From: Pseudomonadota bacterium | GTDB taxonomy: Bacteria > Pseudomonadota > Alphaproteobacteria > Sphingomonadales > Sphingomonadaceae | Assembly (NCBI GenBank): GCA_023433305.1 | Contig: JAEZCZ010000104.1 | Coordinates: 30,282 to 94,281, forward strand | Direction of reading: 5' to 3' | DNA: 64,000 nucleotides | Part shown: positions 9,080-19,087 of the stretch, one piece after another | How positions within the stretch are numbered: the stretch's first letter is position 1 | Layout: every line of letters starts with the position of its first letter | Made by a program: the position numbers and the translations under genes | The notes under the pieces: model-generated | What the model saw: the letters and a program-made list of their open reading frames with translations, nothing else | Databases searched by the model: none | Told to the model about the DNA's origin: nothing

Positions 9080-9089
9080 TCCGGGTCCT

Positions 9090-10031
9090 TCAACGAGCGA
9101 GAAAGCTCGCGAGCGCGACCTGGAAATCGTCGGGCCGGTCGGTCATCACGAAGTGCGCGGCGGGGCCGATTCCGACCAGCTCGACTCCGGGCAGCGCGGC
9201 GTAGTTGGCGCGATAGAACGGCTCCGCTTGTTCGCGGGTCGGATAGCGCTCGTTCCACGGATAGATCACCGTTACCGGCGCGGTAATCGCGGCGATCCGT
9301 TCGCGCATGTCGGTCGTCAGGTCCTCGTAGACCAGCTGCCCGGCTACGCGCGGATCGGCGCCCGCCGTCCATTCGCGCAACGACGGCAGCTTGGATGGGT
9401 CGAGCACGTAGCGCGCGATCGCCGCATCGCTTTGCTGGCTGGCTCGAGGCGTAGCGAACGAGGCCAGCATCGCATCGCGGAGCTGGCGCGCTTGCGGCTC
9501 CAGCGTTTCGACGCTCGCGTTCGATCCGGGCGGGGCCATGGTCACGCCGAACCAGGGGAACGCATCGACGATCAGCAGCTTGCCCGGCAGCTCGGGATGC
9601 TCCGCGCCGAGCATCAGCGCGGCGAGCCCGCCGAGCGAATGGCCGACGATCGCCGGCCGTTCGATGTCGTTACCAGCAATATAGCGCGCCAGCTCCTCGA
9701 CCAGCGGCGTCAGCACCGGCCCTTGCGCGTTCGGCCCGGCGGGCTCGCCGAAGCCCTTGACCTGCACTAGGTGAACGCGGTGGCCTGGTCCGAGGCGCTC
9801 GGCGGCGTCCCGCCACACCTCGCGCGAGGTGGCGAGCCCGGGAATGAAGATGACGTCGGGTCCTTCGCCGCGCATCTCGACGCTGAACCGTGTCGGTGCG
9901 AACGCAGCCTCCTGCGCCAGCGCCGGGCGCACGGTGCCTAAGGCGAGCGCCAGCACGGCCAGCAGGCACGAGACGAGCCGGATCGATACCGGACGGCCCT
10001 CGGGGGCCGCCGGCCGGTTTGAGATAAACAT
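9090..10031 (-). CDS. Secreted alpha/beta-fold hydrolase
   Basis: A 313-residue protein with an N-terminal signal peptide (hydrophobic core LVSCLLAVLALALG, likely cut after ALA) that predicts periplasmic location. The catalytic triad is visible: nucleophile elbow GHSLGG, a late acidic residue and the histidine in GPAAHFVMTD. The oxyanion region reads FIPGLATSREVW. The ATG is preceded by a strong GGAGG six bases away, which fixes the start. It lies 22 bp after the Xre regulator and so probably forms the last gene of a four-gene operon with it. Substrate is unknown; esterase or lipase-like activity is the family expectation. Confidence 0.88.
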   Translation of the reverse strand: MFISNRPAAPEGRPVSIRLVSCLLAVLALALGTVRPALAQEAAFAPTRFSVEMRGEGPDVIFIPGLATSREVWRDAAERLGPGHRVHLVQVKGFGEPAGPNAQGPVLTPLVEELARYIAGNDIERPAIVGHSLGGLAALMLGAEHPELPGKLLIVDAFPWFGVTMAPPGSNASVETLEPQARQLRDAMLASFATPRASQQSDAAIARYVLDPSKLPSLREWTAGADPRVAGQLVYEDLTTDMRERIAAITAPVTVIYPWNERYPTREQAEPFYRANYAALPGVELVGIGPAAHFVMTDRPDDFQVALASFLAR

Positions 10032-10053
10032 CGATGTCCTCCGTAATCGGCGC

Positions 10054-10245
10054 TCAGTCGCGCAGGAAAATCTCTTCGATTTTCAATTCGAACAGGTCGG
10101 CTATGCGAAATGCGAGCGGCAACGATGGGTCGTACTTGCCGGTCTCGATCGCGTTCACGCTCTGCCGCGACACGCCGAGCCGCTCGGCCAGGTCCTGCTG
10201 GCTCCACTCGCGCTCGGCCCGCAGCACGCGCAGGCGGTTCTTCAT
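10054..10245 (-). CDS. Small Xre-family transcriptional regulator
   Basis: A 63-residue protein consisting of little more than one helix-turn-helix domain: EREWSQQDLAERLGVSRQSVNAIETGKYDPSLP is the standard Xre/Cro core. The C-terminal FELKIEEIFLRD is typical of the short single-domain repressors that sit beside membrane proteins. It starts within the stop codon of the upstream membrane-protein gene (ATGA overlap), showing tight translational coupling. It probably represses its own operon, whose upstream region contains TGTCAA/TTGACA inverted repeats. Confidence 0.92.
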   Translation of the reverse strand: MKNRLRVLRAEREWSQQDLAERLGVSRQSVNAIETGKYDPSLPLAFRIADLFELKIEEIFLRD

Positions 10246-10652
10246 ACTCCGGCGATCCGATTCCAGAGCTGGCCGACGGCGAGCCCGCCGCACCAGATCG
10301 GGAAGATGAAGAACACCGGCAGGTGCGGCACGTCGGTGTAGAGCTCGAGGATGCCCCACACGCTCGCCACGGCCAGCACCACGCCGGTCGCGGCGAGCGC
10401 CTTCCTCACCTCGAGCAGCTTGAGGTACTCGTCGTCGAGCTCGATCAGCAGCCGCGCCATCGCCCAGATCATCGCGATCACGCCCAGCCCGGGCAGCAGC
10501 GCGATGCCGACCGTGAGGGGGCTCGCCGAGGCGCCGTCGGGGATCAGCCAAGTCGCAAGCGCCCAGCCGAGAAGGTAGGCGCCGGTGGCCGGCCAGAAGC
10601 GCCGCAGGTACCGGCGGTAGGCCGCGTTCGACAAAGGTGTGCAGGCCGTCAC
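10242..10652 (-). CDS. Integral membrane protein next to Xre regulator
   Basis: A 136-residue protein starting at GTG 10650-10652, which overlaps the TGA of the preceding small gene (GTGA). It has about four hydrophobic segments (YLLGWALATWLI, LTVGIALLPGLGVIAMIWAMA, ATGVVLAVASVWGILEL, VFFIFPIWCGGLAVG) and charged loops such as IELDDEYLKLLEVRKAL. No enzyme motif is seen. Membrane proteins of this type commonly accompany single-domain Xre regulators, but their job is not established. An upstream extension of the frame exists but lacks family-like sequence. Confidence 0.8.
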   Translation of the reverse strand: MTACTPLSNAAYRRYLRRFWPATGAYLLGWALATWLIPDGASASPLTVGIALLPGLGVIAMIWAMARLLIELDDEYLKLLEVRKALAATGVVLAVASVWGILELYTDVPHLPVFFIFPIWCGGLAVGQLWNRIAGV

Positions 10653-10831
10653 GATTGGGCGCTCCGCCGCAGCGAGCACGACCCACGGCCGCGGAGCGCC
10701 ATCCAGCCCGCGATCGGCAGCGCGACCAGCAGCGATCTGGTCGAGGCCTCGTCGATCACCTCGAACCTGCCCGCCAGCGCCACACCGATGATCGCGGCCG
10801 CCCAGCACCAGGCTTTGAAATAGGTCGGCAT
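10649..10831 (-). CDS. Small hydrophobic protein, first gene of the Xre operon
   Basis: A 60-residue protein starting at ATG 10829-10831. It has two short hydrophobic stretches (YFKAWCWAAAIIGVALAG and SLLVALPIAGWMAL) separated by FEVIDEAST, then a basic tail. It overlaps the next gene by four bases. The start was chosen after the palindromic region upstream; a longer in-frame start at 10903 would run through the presumed promoter. Function unknown, probably an inner-membrane partner of the downstream membrane protein. Confidence 0.65.
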   Translation of the reverse strand: MPTYFKAWCWAAAIIGVALAGRFEVIDEASTRSLLVALPIAGWMALRGRGSCSLRRSAQS

Positions 10832-10884
10832 TGTCAAGCTTCCTTGTTGTTGCGTCAAGGAAACTAGACATAATGGGATGTCGA

Positions 10885-10902
10885 TGTCAAGTGGCATTGA
10901 CA
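10885..10902. promoter_or_regulatory. Probable Xre operator with TTGACA half-sites
   Basis: TGTCAA (10885-10890) and TTGACA (10897-10902) form an inverted repeat with a 6-base spacer, about 55 bp before the first gene of the Xre operon. Each half also reads as a -35 hexamer, one per strand, so repressor binding would block the promoter. Another copy of ATGTCAAA lies at 10931-10938. Inference from symmetry and position. Confidence 0.45.
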
Positions 10903-11060
10903 ATACGCCAATGTCGCTTGACCGCGTTGGATGTCAAACGGCCCGCCCGTCGCCATGCAAGGAACGGACGGGCCGGAGGAGTCTTGGCGCGACCCGATGC
11001 GCCAGGGGGCATCCAAACGCGGGCCGCTCGCCAATCCAAGTTAATTACGGTAATCGGCAC

Positions 11061-11080
11061 CGTTACACCGCGTTACACCG
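11061..11080. repeat. Tandem 10-bp repeat before the winged-helix gene
   Basis: CGTTACACCG occurs twice in direct succession, one helical turn apart, 70-90 bp before the annotated GTG start of the membrane winged-helix protein. Such spacing suits a cooperatively bound activator; the binding factor is unknown. Confidence 0.4.
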
Positions 11081-11150
11081 CGCGGAATAGCCTGGGGAAG
11101 GGCGCGAACTGGACGGCGACCGGTACGATGAGACTCAATTTGCCGCCGAG

Positions 11151-12314
11151 GTGGCGCGCGTTCGCTCGAGCGGCGCGCTCGGCGAGTCCGGGCGCCTGCG
11201 CGAGCTGTTCGACTATCTCGCCGCGCGCGGTCCTGGCGCAGCCCCGGCCACGCAGTCAGAGATCGCCGACGCGGTATTCGGCCAGCCCGATCCCGCCGGC
11301 GACGACGCCGCGGCGCGGGTCTATGTCCACCGCCTGCGCAAGCGGCTCGAGGAGTTCTATGCCGGCGGCGACGGTCCCGGCGGGGCCCGGCTCGTGCTCC
11401 CGGCAGGAACTTATGTTCTGCGCCTGGAGCGTGCGGAGGGGCAAGCCCACTCCATCGAAACGGTCCCGCCTCGAACTGGTCCGCTCCCCTGGAAATGGGC
11501 CGTGGCCATCGTGGCGGCCGTCGCTCTCACCTTCATCCTCGCCCGCGCGCTCGCCCCGGGCGGAAGCGCGCCGCCCGCCAATGCCTTCTGGCGTCCCTTC
11601 CTCGAATCCGAGCGTCCGATCGTCGTCGTGGTCGGCGACTACTACATGTTCGGGGAGATCGATCCGGTGCGGCCCGAACTCAGCCGTCTGATCCGCGATT
11701 ACCGTGTCGATTCGCCGACCGACCTCGCTGCGATGCAGGAAGCCGAGGGAGCGCGCTACGGCCGCGCCGAAGACGTCGGGCTGACTTACCTGCCGCTCTC
11801 GATCGCCTATTCGCTGCGCTACGTGATGCCGGTGCTGGCGCGCGACGGGAAGACCGTGCACGTCATTCCGGCCTCCGAGCTCAATGCCGACACCGCGCGC
11901 GATTCGAACATCGTGTACGTCGGCCTGCTGAGCGGCATGAAGTTGCTCGAAGACACGGCTTTCACGGGTTCGAGCTTCCGGATCGGCGAAAGCTACGACG
12001 AGATTCTCGATCTGGTCGGCCGCCGCACCTACACCAGCGAGGAGGCGCGCAGCCTCGCCTCGCCCGTGTTCTACCGCGACTACGGCTACCTCGCCCGGTT
12101 CGAAGCGCCCGGCGGCACCCTCGTCGGCGTCATAGCCGGCGCCCGCGACACGGCGCTGCGCGGCCTCGCGCCGATCGTGACCGGCGCCGAGCTTCCCGAC
12201 GAAGTGGGTGACCTCGCGAGCGGTGGGGCTCAGTTCGAGGCGCTGTTCCAGGTCACCGGGCAACAAGGCGCCGACCTGTCCGAGCGGCTGATCGCGGCGC
12301 GCGAGCGGCCCTGA
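11151..12314 (+). CDS. Membrane-anchored winged-helix (CadC-like layout) protein
   Basis: At least 387 residues. The N-terminal 85 residues look like a winged-helix DNA-binding fold: RLRELFDYLAARG, SEIADAVFG and AARVYVHRLRKRLEEFY. A single membrane span (WKWAVAIVAAVALTFILARA, near residues 115-135) follows, then a roughly 250-residue domain presumably facing the periplasm that I do not recognise. This is the CadC-type arrangement of a one-component membrane regulator. The family-like sequence seems to begin upstream of the GTG: the frame reads DETQFAAEV just before it, and extends to a stop at 11088-11090 without an ATG. The true start may be a rare CTG near 11109, or a small sequence error hides it. 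Confidence 0.75.
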   Translation: MARVRSSGALGESGRLRELFDYLAARGPGAAPATQSEIADAVFGQPDPAGDDAAARVYVHRLRKRLEEFYAGGDGPGGARLVLPAGTYVLRLERAEGQAHSIETVPPRTGPLPWKWAVAIVAAVALTFILARALAPGGSAPPANAFWRPFLESERPIVVVVGDYYMFGEIDPVRPELSRLIRDYRVDSPTDLAAMQEAEGARYGRAEDVGLTYLPLSIAYSLRYVMPVLARDGKTVHVIPASELNADTARDSNIVYVGLLSGMKLLEDTAFTGSSFRIGESYDEILDLVGRRTYTSEEARSLASPVFYRDYGYLARFEAPGGTLVGVIAGARDTALRGLAPIVTGAELPDEVGDLASGGAQFEALFQVTGQQGADLSERLIAARERP

Positions 12315-12622
12315 AGCCTCTCACCGGGGATGCATTTTTTGCTGTCCTGCGGGGCATCGACTGGTCCACAAGGGGATCGGCGGCCGCGGCCGCGCCGATT
12401 TGACAGCGCGAAGAGCGCTCCACGGAACTTGACGGGCGGTCTGGTAATTCGACTTTCAAATCAAAGCGTTAGGGAAGATTCCGGATTTTTATTTTGCCGC
12501 GGTTTCCATGACCCTAACTTGACAGGTCGGCGGCGAATCGCCCCCGCGAGGATCGCGCCAGTCATCAACTTGCCATTCACCGGCGTGCACCTACATTGGC
12601 GGGCGTAATCGAAGGACGTCTG
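12315..12622. other. Intergenic region upstream of ftsH
   Basis: 308 bp without a gene. It includes a GC-rich palindrome GCGGCCGCGGCCGC near 12382-12395, an AT-rich stretch around 12486-12496, and a heat-shock-type promoter candidate near 12569. The first 30 bases after the winged-helix stop contain a T6 run but no strong stem. Confidence 0.45.
12569..12597 (+). promoter_or_regulatory. RpoH-like (heat-shock) promoter candidate for ftsH
   Basis: CTTGCC at 12569-12574, a 16-base spacer, then CTACATT at 12591-12597 fits the loose alphaproteobacterial sigma-32 pattern (CTTG near -35, CYTAT-like -10). It lies about 25 bp before the ATG of ftsH, a known heat-shock gene in many bacteria. Weak motif; inference. 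Confidence 0.4.
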
Positions 12623-14563
<1,941 letters not shown>

Positions 14564-14569
14564 CTTCGA

Positions 14570-15604
14570 TTATTGCCCGGCCCGGTGATGCGCCGCGGCC
14601 GGGCCGGCGACCCGCGCCTCCAGCCAATCGAGTGCCGCGTCGAAGCACCGGCCGTAACGGTCTTCGATGAACCCGTCTTCCCCCGCGCGCTTGGCTGGTC
14701 GGAAAGCGCTCGAGGGGTCCTTGGTATGACGTTCCATCAGTATTGCCGCTCGCTCGGGCTCTCGCGCGAGCACGGGTAGGGCAAGGAGCTCCTGGGCGCG
14801 CTGAAGAGCGGTCTCGGGATGGCCCACGATATCGTCGAAGTCGATCCGCACCGCTTCTGACCAGCCGTTGCGCGCGATGGCATCGTCGAACAGCCACTCC
14901 TGAAGCCAGTGCAACAGCGCCATGATCCGCGCCATGCGCAAGAAGGGGTCGATGGTGGTCTCCATCGCGGCCTGCAACAGCGCAGTACCACCCGGCACGA
15001 CGGGAGCGGTTTGCGCAGCCAGCCGGGCGCAGAACGCCAGTCGTTCGTTGCCACCCCGAAACGTTGCACCCAAGTAATGGCGTCGTTTCATCGAAACGAA
15101 CACCGCGTAGTTGATCCGGCCCGCGGCGCACAGCTCTGGTAGGAGGAGATTTACCCAGTTGGTGGGCTTCACCACCACCGGAACGTCCGCCGTCCCCACA
15201 TCACCGAGCGCCGACAGCGCGAAGTCGAGCAACCTTCCGAGCGGCGCAATCGCCTTCCCGGCCTCGACCGCTTCGCGTTGTCCTGCGATGTCGGCAAGGC
15301 ACTGCGGTTCCTTGAGTGTGATCACGCGGCCCGGTCGGTCCAGCAACCGGGCCAACAATGTCGAACCCGCAAACCCCACGTGGAAGACGAACCGCGTGAC
15401 TTTCGGTGCGCCTCGAGCCGACAAGTCGAGCGGGCGAAGGTACTGGTCGCGCCAGAAAACCTCTCGCCCGTCCAGGAAACTGGCTCTGCTCAACCGAAGA
15501 CGGTCGGTCAAGGCAACGATGACGTCGCCTTCGACGCTATCCATGCGGTGGAGAAAAGCCACGTCTTCGCCCGAAAGCGTGCGGTCAATCTGCTGCGAAA
15601 CCAT
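14570..15604 (-). CDS. Sulfotransferase-family protein
   Basis: A 344-residue soluble protein. Near residue 70 it has FVFHVGFAGSTLLARLLD, the P-loop-like site that in sulfotransferases binds the 5'-phosphosulfate of PAPS. Further on are LKEPQCLADI and VVVKPTNWVN, matching the conserved second half of this family. Sulfotransferases of this type move sulfate onto alcohols or glycans; the acceptor is unknown here and no PAPS synthesis genes adjoin. The family also includes non-sulfotransferase P-loop proteins. The neighbour upstream is a DUF3667 membrane protein on the same strand, 160 bp away. Confidence 0.75.
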   Translation of the reverse strand: MVSQQIDRTLSGEDVAFLHRMDSVEGDVIVALTDRLRLSRASFLDGREVFWRDQYLRPLDLSARGAPKVTRFVFHVGFAGSTLLARLLDRPGRVITLKEPQCLADIAGQREAVEAGKAIAPLGRLLDFALSALGDVGTADVPVVVKPTNWVNLLLPELCAAGRINYAVFVSMKRRHYLGATFRGGNERLAFCARLAAQTAPVVPGGTALLQAAMETTIDPFLRMARIMALLHWLQEWLFDDAIARNGWSEAVRIDFDDIVGHPETALQRAQELLALPVLAREPERAAILMERHTKDPSSAFRPAKRAGEDGFIEDRYGRCFDAALDWLEARVAGPAAAHHRAGQ

Positions 15605-15764
15605 CGGGTTGCGTTTGGAGACTGGCGAGTTGGACGCGATGGAAATTCGTCCACAAGCCCTTCAGGCTCGGCAGAATCACGAAACCCTTCGACGAATGAC
15701 TTCACCACTCGATCGACACCGGTGGGAGGCGGTTCCCGGTTCCGCAGAAAGGGTTTCGTCTCCG

Positions 15765-16835
15765 TTAGGCGGTCATCAGGCCAATCGCGGCAACGAAGAG
15801 GCCGATCGCCATCCAGATGAACAGGCTGAGAACGAGCAGGCGCCAAATTGCACCCCAGCGACTGAGGGCATAGGTACCGCGCAACTGCCGGTAGAGATGC
15901 CAAGGGGCATAGAGCGATAGAACGACGCCGATCGAGGCCAGCCCATAGAACCACAGCAGGCTCACCACGGCGACGAGCGCGATCATGAAGCTGATCGAAT
16001 AAGTGGTGAAGACCGTGTGGTCGTATCCCCGGAACTGCCGACTGAAGGGAAACAGCAGCCACACGAAGGGGACGCTCAGCGGAATCAGAATCCAGCTGTA
16101 TTTGTACGCATTGGTCTGGGCCTTGTAGATGGCAAGTTGCGGGTTGGAGCGGATTTTCTCGAGCTCTGCCGTGAGCCGATTCCCTTCGGGCAGGGGGGTG
16201 CGCTCGAACCCCGCCTCGAACTCGCGCTGGAATTCACTGCTGACCGATCCCAGCACCATGCGCATCGCTTCCTGGTCGGCCCGCACTTCACTGATCTGCC
16301 GGTCGACGGCATCGACTTCCGGTGCATCGTCGGCCAGCCGTGCGCGCTCGCTGCGCAATCGTTCGAGCTGAATCTCGTTTACCTCGTAAGCAGACCTCAG
16401 CCGCTCGACCCCCTCGACTTCGGTCCTGATCGAATCCGAGCCGCCCAGCGCGTTGAACAACGCAAAGCTGACAAACACGACGAACAAGAACAGGGCGATG
16501 GGGCTAACGTAGCTCGCGCGCCGCCCGTCAATGTATTCGCGGGTCAGCTGGCCAGGCCGCCATACAAGCATCGGCAGGGTGCGCCATATCTTGCCTTCGA
16601 AGTGCAGAACACCGTGCAGGAGGTCGTGAAAGAACGCTCCGAGTGTCTTGTGGACATGACCGCGCTGCCCGCAACTATGGCAATGCGATCCGATCAACGG
16701 CGTGCCGCAATTGAGGCAGGTGCTCTCAAGCGTATGCCCGTCGGTCCCCGCTGCGTTTTCGCCCGCCGGCGGCTCGACCGCCCGTGCGACCAGGCCTCCC
16801 TGCGCCATATCTCCGATCGCTTCGATTTCGTTCAT
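15765..16835 (-). CDS. DUF3667-type membrane protein with zinc ribbon
   Basis: A 356-residue protein. Residues of about 39-57 carry CLNCGTPLIGSHCHSCGQ, a four-cysteine zinc ribbon. HDLLHGVLHFEGKIWRTLP and RPGQLTREYIDGRRASYVSP are the hallmarks of DUF3667. A first membrane span (IALFLFVVFVSFALFNAL) is followed by an approximately 80-residue charged segment rich in heptad-like Glu/Arg/Leu (ERLRSERARLADDAPEVD), probably a coiled coil, and then three or four C-terminal spans. Biochemical role is unknown. It faces the rpoZ terminator upstream and the sulfotransferase downstream; shared transcription with the latter is possible. Confidence 0.85.
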   Translation of the reverse strand: MNEIEAIGDMAQGGLVARAVEPPAGENAAGTDGHTLESTCLNCGTPLIGSHCHSCGQRGHVHKTLGAFFHDLLHGVLHFEGKIWRTLPMLVWRPGQLTREYIDGRRASYVSPIALFLFVVFVSFALFNALGGSDSIRTEVEGVERLRSAYEVNEIQLERLRSERARLADDAPEVDAVDRQISEVRADQEAMRMVLGSVSSEFQREFEAGFERTPLPEGNRLTAELEKIRSNPQLAIYKAQTNAYKYSWILIPLSVPFVWLLFPFSRQFRGYDHTVFTTYSISFMIALVAVVSLLWFYGLASIGVVLSLYAPWHLYRQLRGTYALSRWGAIWRLLVLSLFIWMAIGLFVAAIGLMTA

Positions 16836-16880
16836 GGCTAGATCCCCACGGCGACGCTAGCAGGCCGCCGTGCGCCGGAA

Positions 16881-16913
16881 AAGAAAAGGCCGCGCTCCTT
16901 GCGGGGCGCGGCC
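16881..16913 (-). terminator. Intrinsic terminator of rpoZ
   Basis: GGCCGCGC (16888-16895) and GCGCGGCC (16906-16913) form an 8-bp GC stem. On the minus strand it is followed by TTTTCTTTTC, a standard U-run, 25 bp after the rpoZ stop codon. Confidence 0.88.
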
Positions 16914-16938
16914 TCCTTGGTGATCTCTGTGGATCGGC

Positions 16939-17283
16939 TCAGCCGTCGTAATCGCCGCCGACCGACGTCGAGCGGGCCGGAGCCGCAGCCGAAAGCCGCA
17001 TCGCTTCCGCCGACTGGCTCAGCGAGCCGATCTCGTCCGCCTCGTCTTCCTCGTCGGGCAGAACGCGCTGCAGCGACTGGACCAGGCTCTCCTGGAGGAT
17101 CTTCGGCTTAACAGTGGTCTCGGCAATCTCGCGCAGCGCCACGACCGGGTTCTTGTCGCGATCGCGATCGATGGTGAGCTCGGCGCCGCCGGAGATTTCA
17201 CGCGCGCGCTGCGCGGCCAACAGCACCAGGTCGAACCGGTTCGGAATCTTGTCGACGCAATCTTCGACGGTAACGCGCGCCAT
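16939..17283 (-). CDS. rpoZ: RNA polymerase omega subunit
   Basis: A 114-residue omega subunit that helps assemble and stabilise the beta' subunit. It begins [20 protein letters not shown], the family hallmark, and continues [13 protein letters not shown] and [11 protein letters not shown]. The C-terminal 45 residues are acidic then low-complexity ([12 protein letters not shown]), as in other alphaproteobacteria. It has its own intrinsic terminator and faces the divergent phospholipase D gene across 103 bp. Confidence 0.96.
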   Translation of the reverse strand: MARVTVEDCVDKIPNRFDLVLLAAQRAREISGGAELTIDRDRDKNPVVALREIAETTVKPKILQESLVQSLQRVLPDEEDEADEIGSLSQSAEAMRLSAAAPARSTSVGGDYDG

Positions 17284-17386
17284 CGGGCACTCCAGCCAAT
17301 CGGGTTGTTCGGAAAGCGCCGCACTTAGGCGGGCAGGGCGCCGAAGTCAAGGTTTCCCCTTGGCGCACACCTGTTAGGACAGGACC

Positions 17387-18562
17387 ATGGCCGATCGCAT
17401 CGATGCTTCGAACCGGTTCCGCGATCCGCCTCCGTTCACGGTCGAGGCTCAGGGACATTCGCTCGTGTTCTACGCCGGCGGACCCGAGCGGTTCGAGGCC
17501 ATGCTGAACCTGATCGAGGGCGCTCGCCAGCGGCTCAAGGTCTGCTTCTATATCTTTTCGACCGACCAGTCCGCGGTGCGCGTGCGCGATGCGCTGGTCG
17601 CGGCGGTTCGGCGCGGCGTGGAAGTCCGGTTGATCGTCGACGGCTTCGGCGCGCTTGCCGACGAGCGCTTCTTCGCGCCGTTCATCGAGGCGGGCGGCAA
17701 GTTTTCGAGCTTTCTCGCGCGCTTCACCCGCCGCTACCTGATCCGCAACCATCAGAAGATCGTCATCGCCGACGACAAGGTGGCGATGCTCGGCGGCTTC
17801 AACGTCGAGAACGCCTATTTCGTCGGGCCCGACGAAGAAGGCTGGAACGATCTCGCCTTCACGGTGCAAGGCCCTGCCGTCGATCGGCTCGGCGATTGGT
17901 TCGAGAAGCTCGACGACTGGATTTCGCATCCGCAGGCGCAGTTCCGCAACATCCGGCGCAAGGTGAGGGCTTGGGATGCGGGCCATGGCCCGGTTCAGGT
18001 CCTGATCGGCGGCCCGACGACCGACCTCTCGAGCTGGGCGCGCGAAGTCGGCCGCGACCTCGTGGAGGGCGACCGGCTGGACATGACGATGGCCTACTTC
18101 TCGCCGCCGCCGCGCCTGATCAAGCGAATGTGCGCGATCGCTCGGAAGGGCGAGACGCGGCTGATCTTTCCCGCGCGGTCGGACAACGGCGCGACCATCG
18201 GCGCGGCGCGCGCTCTTTATGGCAAGTTGCTGCGCTCGGGGGCGCGAATCTGGGAATTCCAGCCCAACAAGCTGCATACCAAGCTGATCATTCTCGACGA
18301 CACCGTCTATCTCGGCAGCGCCAATTTCGACATGCGCAGCCTGTTCATCAACCTCGAGATCGTGCTGAAGATCGAGGATGCCGCGCTCGCCGAGCGGCTG
18401 CGCCGCTATTTCGAGCACCATCTGCCGGCTTCGCTGGAAATCACGCCCGAGCTTCACCGCTCGCGCGCCACCTGGTTCAACCGCTTGCGGTGGCGGGTGA
18501 GCTGGTTCCTGGTCTCGGTGGTGGACTACACCGTCAGCCGCCGGCTCAACCTCGGGCAATAG
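17387..18562 (+). CDS. Phospholipase D family protein / cardiolipin synthase-like
   Basis: A 391-residue protein with two HKD motifs: NHQKIVIADDKVAMLGG in the first half and LHTKLIILDDTVYLGSANFD in the second. This is the two-domain layout of cardiolipin synthases and phosphatidyltransferases. Unlike ClsA it has no N-terminal membrane spans, so it resembles the ClsB/ClsC-type branch. It probably transfers phosphatidyl groups to make cardiolipin at the inner membrane, but other PLD-type activities are possible. The ATG at 17387 is the first start after the divergent rpoZ promoter region. Confidence 0.88.
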   Translation: MADRIDASNRFRDPPPFTVEAQGHSLVFYAGGPERFEAMLNLIEGARQRLKVCFYIFSTDQSAVRVRDALVAAVRRGVEVRLIVDGFGALADERFFAPFIEAGGKFSSFLARFTRRYLIRNHQKIVIADDKVAMLGGFNVENAYFVGPDEEGWNDLAFTVQGPAVDRLGDWFEKLDDWISHPQAQFRNIRRKVRAWDAGHGPVQVLIGGPTTDLSSWAREVGRDLVEGDRLDMTMAYFSPPPRLIKRMCAIARKGETRLIFPARSDNGATIGAARALYGKLLRSGARIWEFQPNKLHTKLIILDDTVYLGSANFDMRSLFINLEIVLKIEDAALAERLRRYFEHHLPASLEITPELHRSRATWFNRLRWRVSWFLVSVVDYTVSRRLNLGQ

Positions 18563-18598
18563 CGGAACCGCTGCCGCGCTGGCCGCGTTTGGCGGGCC

Positions 18599-19081
18599 AT
18601 GAGGTTTTCCTACTTGCTGGTCTCGCTGGCCCTTGCCGCATGCTCGCCCGCGCAAGACGCGCCGCCTGAACGACAGGAAGCAAACCCACCATCGTCAACC
18701 CCTCGACCTCGGGCCGCGCTCTTGCCGGAGGACATCGAAGGCGGTGCCCTCAAGGGTGAGCTGGCGTGCTCTTTCAGCGAAAGTGCGAACGGGCCGCCGC
18801 TGCTGCTCGCGAGGGCCGATGTGCGCGACGACTCGATTGCCGACGGCCTGCTCAAGCTCGGATCGTCGGTCCTGGCCTTGCGTTCGGCGGAGGGCGGCGG
18901 CTTCAATGCCCTGACAGACGGGGCCCGCTTCACCAGCGGCGACCTCGCCGCGACGGTTACGGTGACGTCGCCCGAGCCGCTCGGCGAAGGCGAATCGCCG
19001 CCGCGCGCCGCGAGGCTAACGCTCGAAACGGGGGCGGTCCCCCCGGACCGAATCGAAGGCCTCTGGACCTGCGGCCCCTGA
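18599..19081 (+). CDS. Putative lipoprotein of unknown function
   Basis: A 160-residue protein with a lipoprotein signal: MRFSYLLVSLALAAC with the lipobox LAAC, so the mature protein would begin with a lipidated Cys near residue 15. A Pro/Glu-rich linker follows, then a compact domain containing LKGELACSFSES and ending IEGLWTCGP; two cysteines could form a disulfide. No family was recognised. It starts 36 bp after the phospholipase gene and is probably co-transcribed with it, and it converges on dnaB with a 6-bp gap. Confidence 0.75.
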   Translation: MRFSYLLVSLALAACSPAQDAPPERQEANPPSSTPRPRAALLPEDIEGGALKGELACSFSESANGPPLLLARADVRDDSIADGLLKLGSSVLALRSAEGGGFNALTDGARFTSGDLAATVTVTSPEPLGEGESPPRAARLTLETGAVPPDRIEGLWTCGP

Positions 19082-19087
19082 CCTCGT

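Larger units (their letters stand above)
8792..9089. other. Intergenic region upstream of the GT4-GH130-manA group
   Basis: About 300 bp without a credible gene, between two leftward genes. It holds an inverted repeat at 8899-8923 and a GC hairpin at 9062-9079, listed separately. A GTTCGGTTCCCGAAC element lies near 8994-9008. The promoter of the GT4 operon should lie here but no clear -35/-10 pair stands out. Confidence 0.5.
10832..11150. other. Divergent regulatory region of the Xre operon and the winged-helix gene
   Basis: About 320 bp with no convincing gene. On the left are TTCCTTG/CAAGGAA (10840-10862) and the TGTCAA/TTGACA repeats; in the middle is a GCCCGTC/GACGGGC hairpin (10945-10973); on the right a 10-bp tandem repeat (11061-11080). 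A 70-codon rightward frame here has no family-like sequence. Confidence 0.5.

Noticed and set aside
10878..11090. A 70-codon rightward frame between the Xre operon and the winged-helix gene.
   Set aside because: It begins inside the presumed operator, has no ribosome-binding site and no recognisable composition of a protein.
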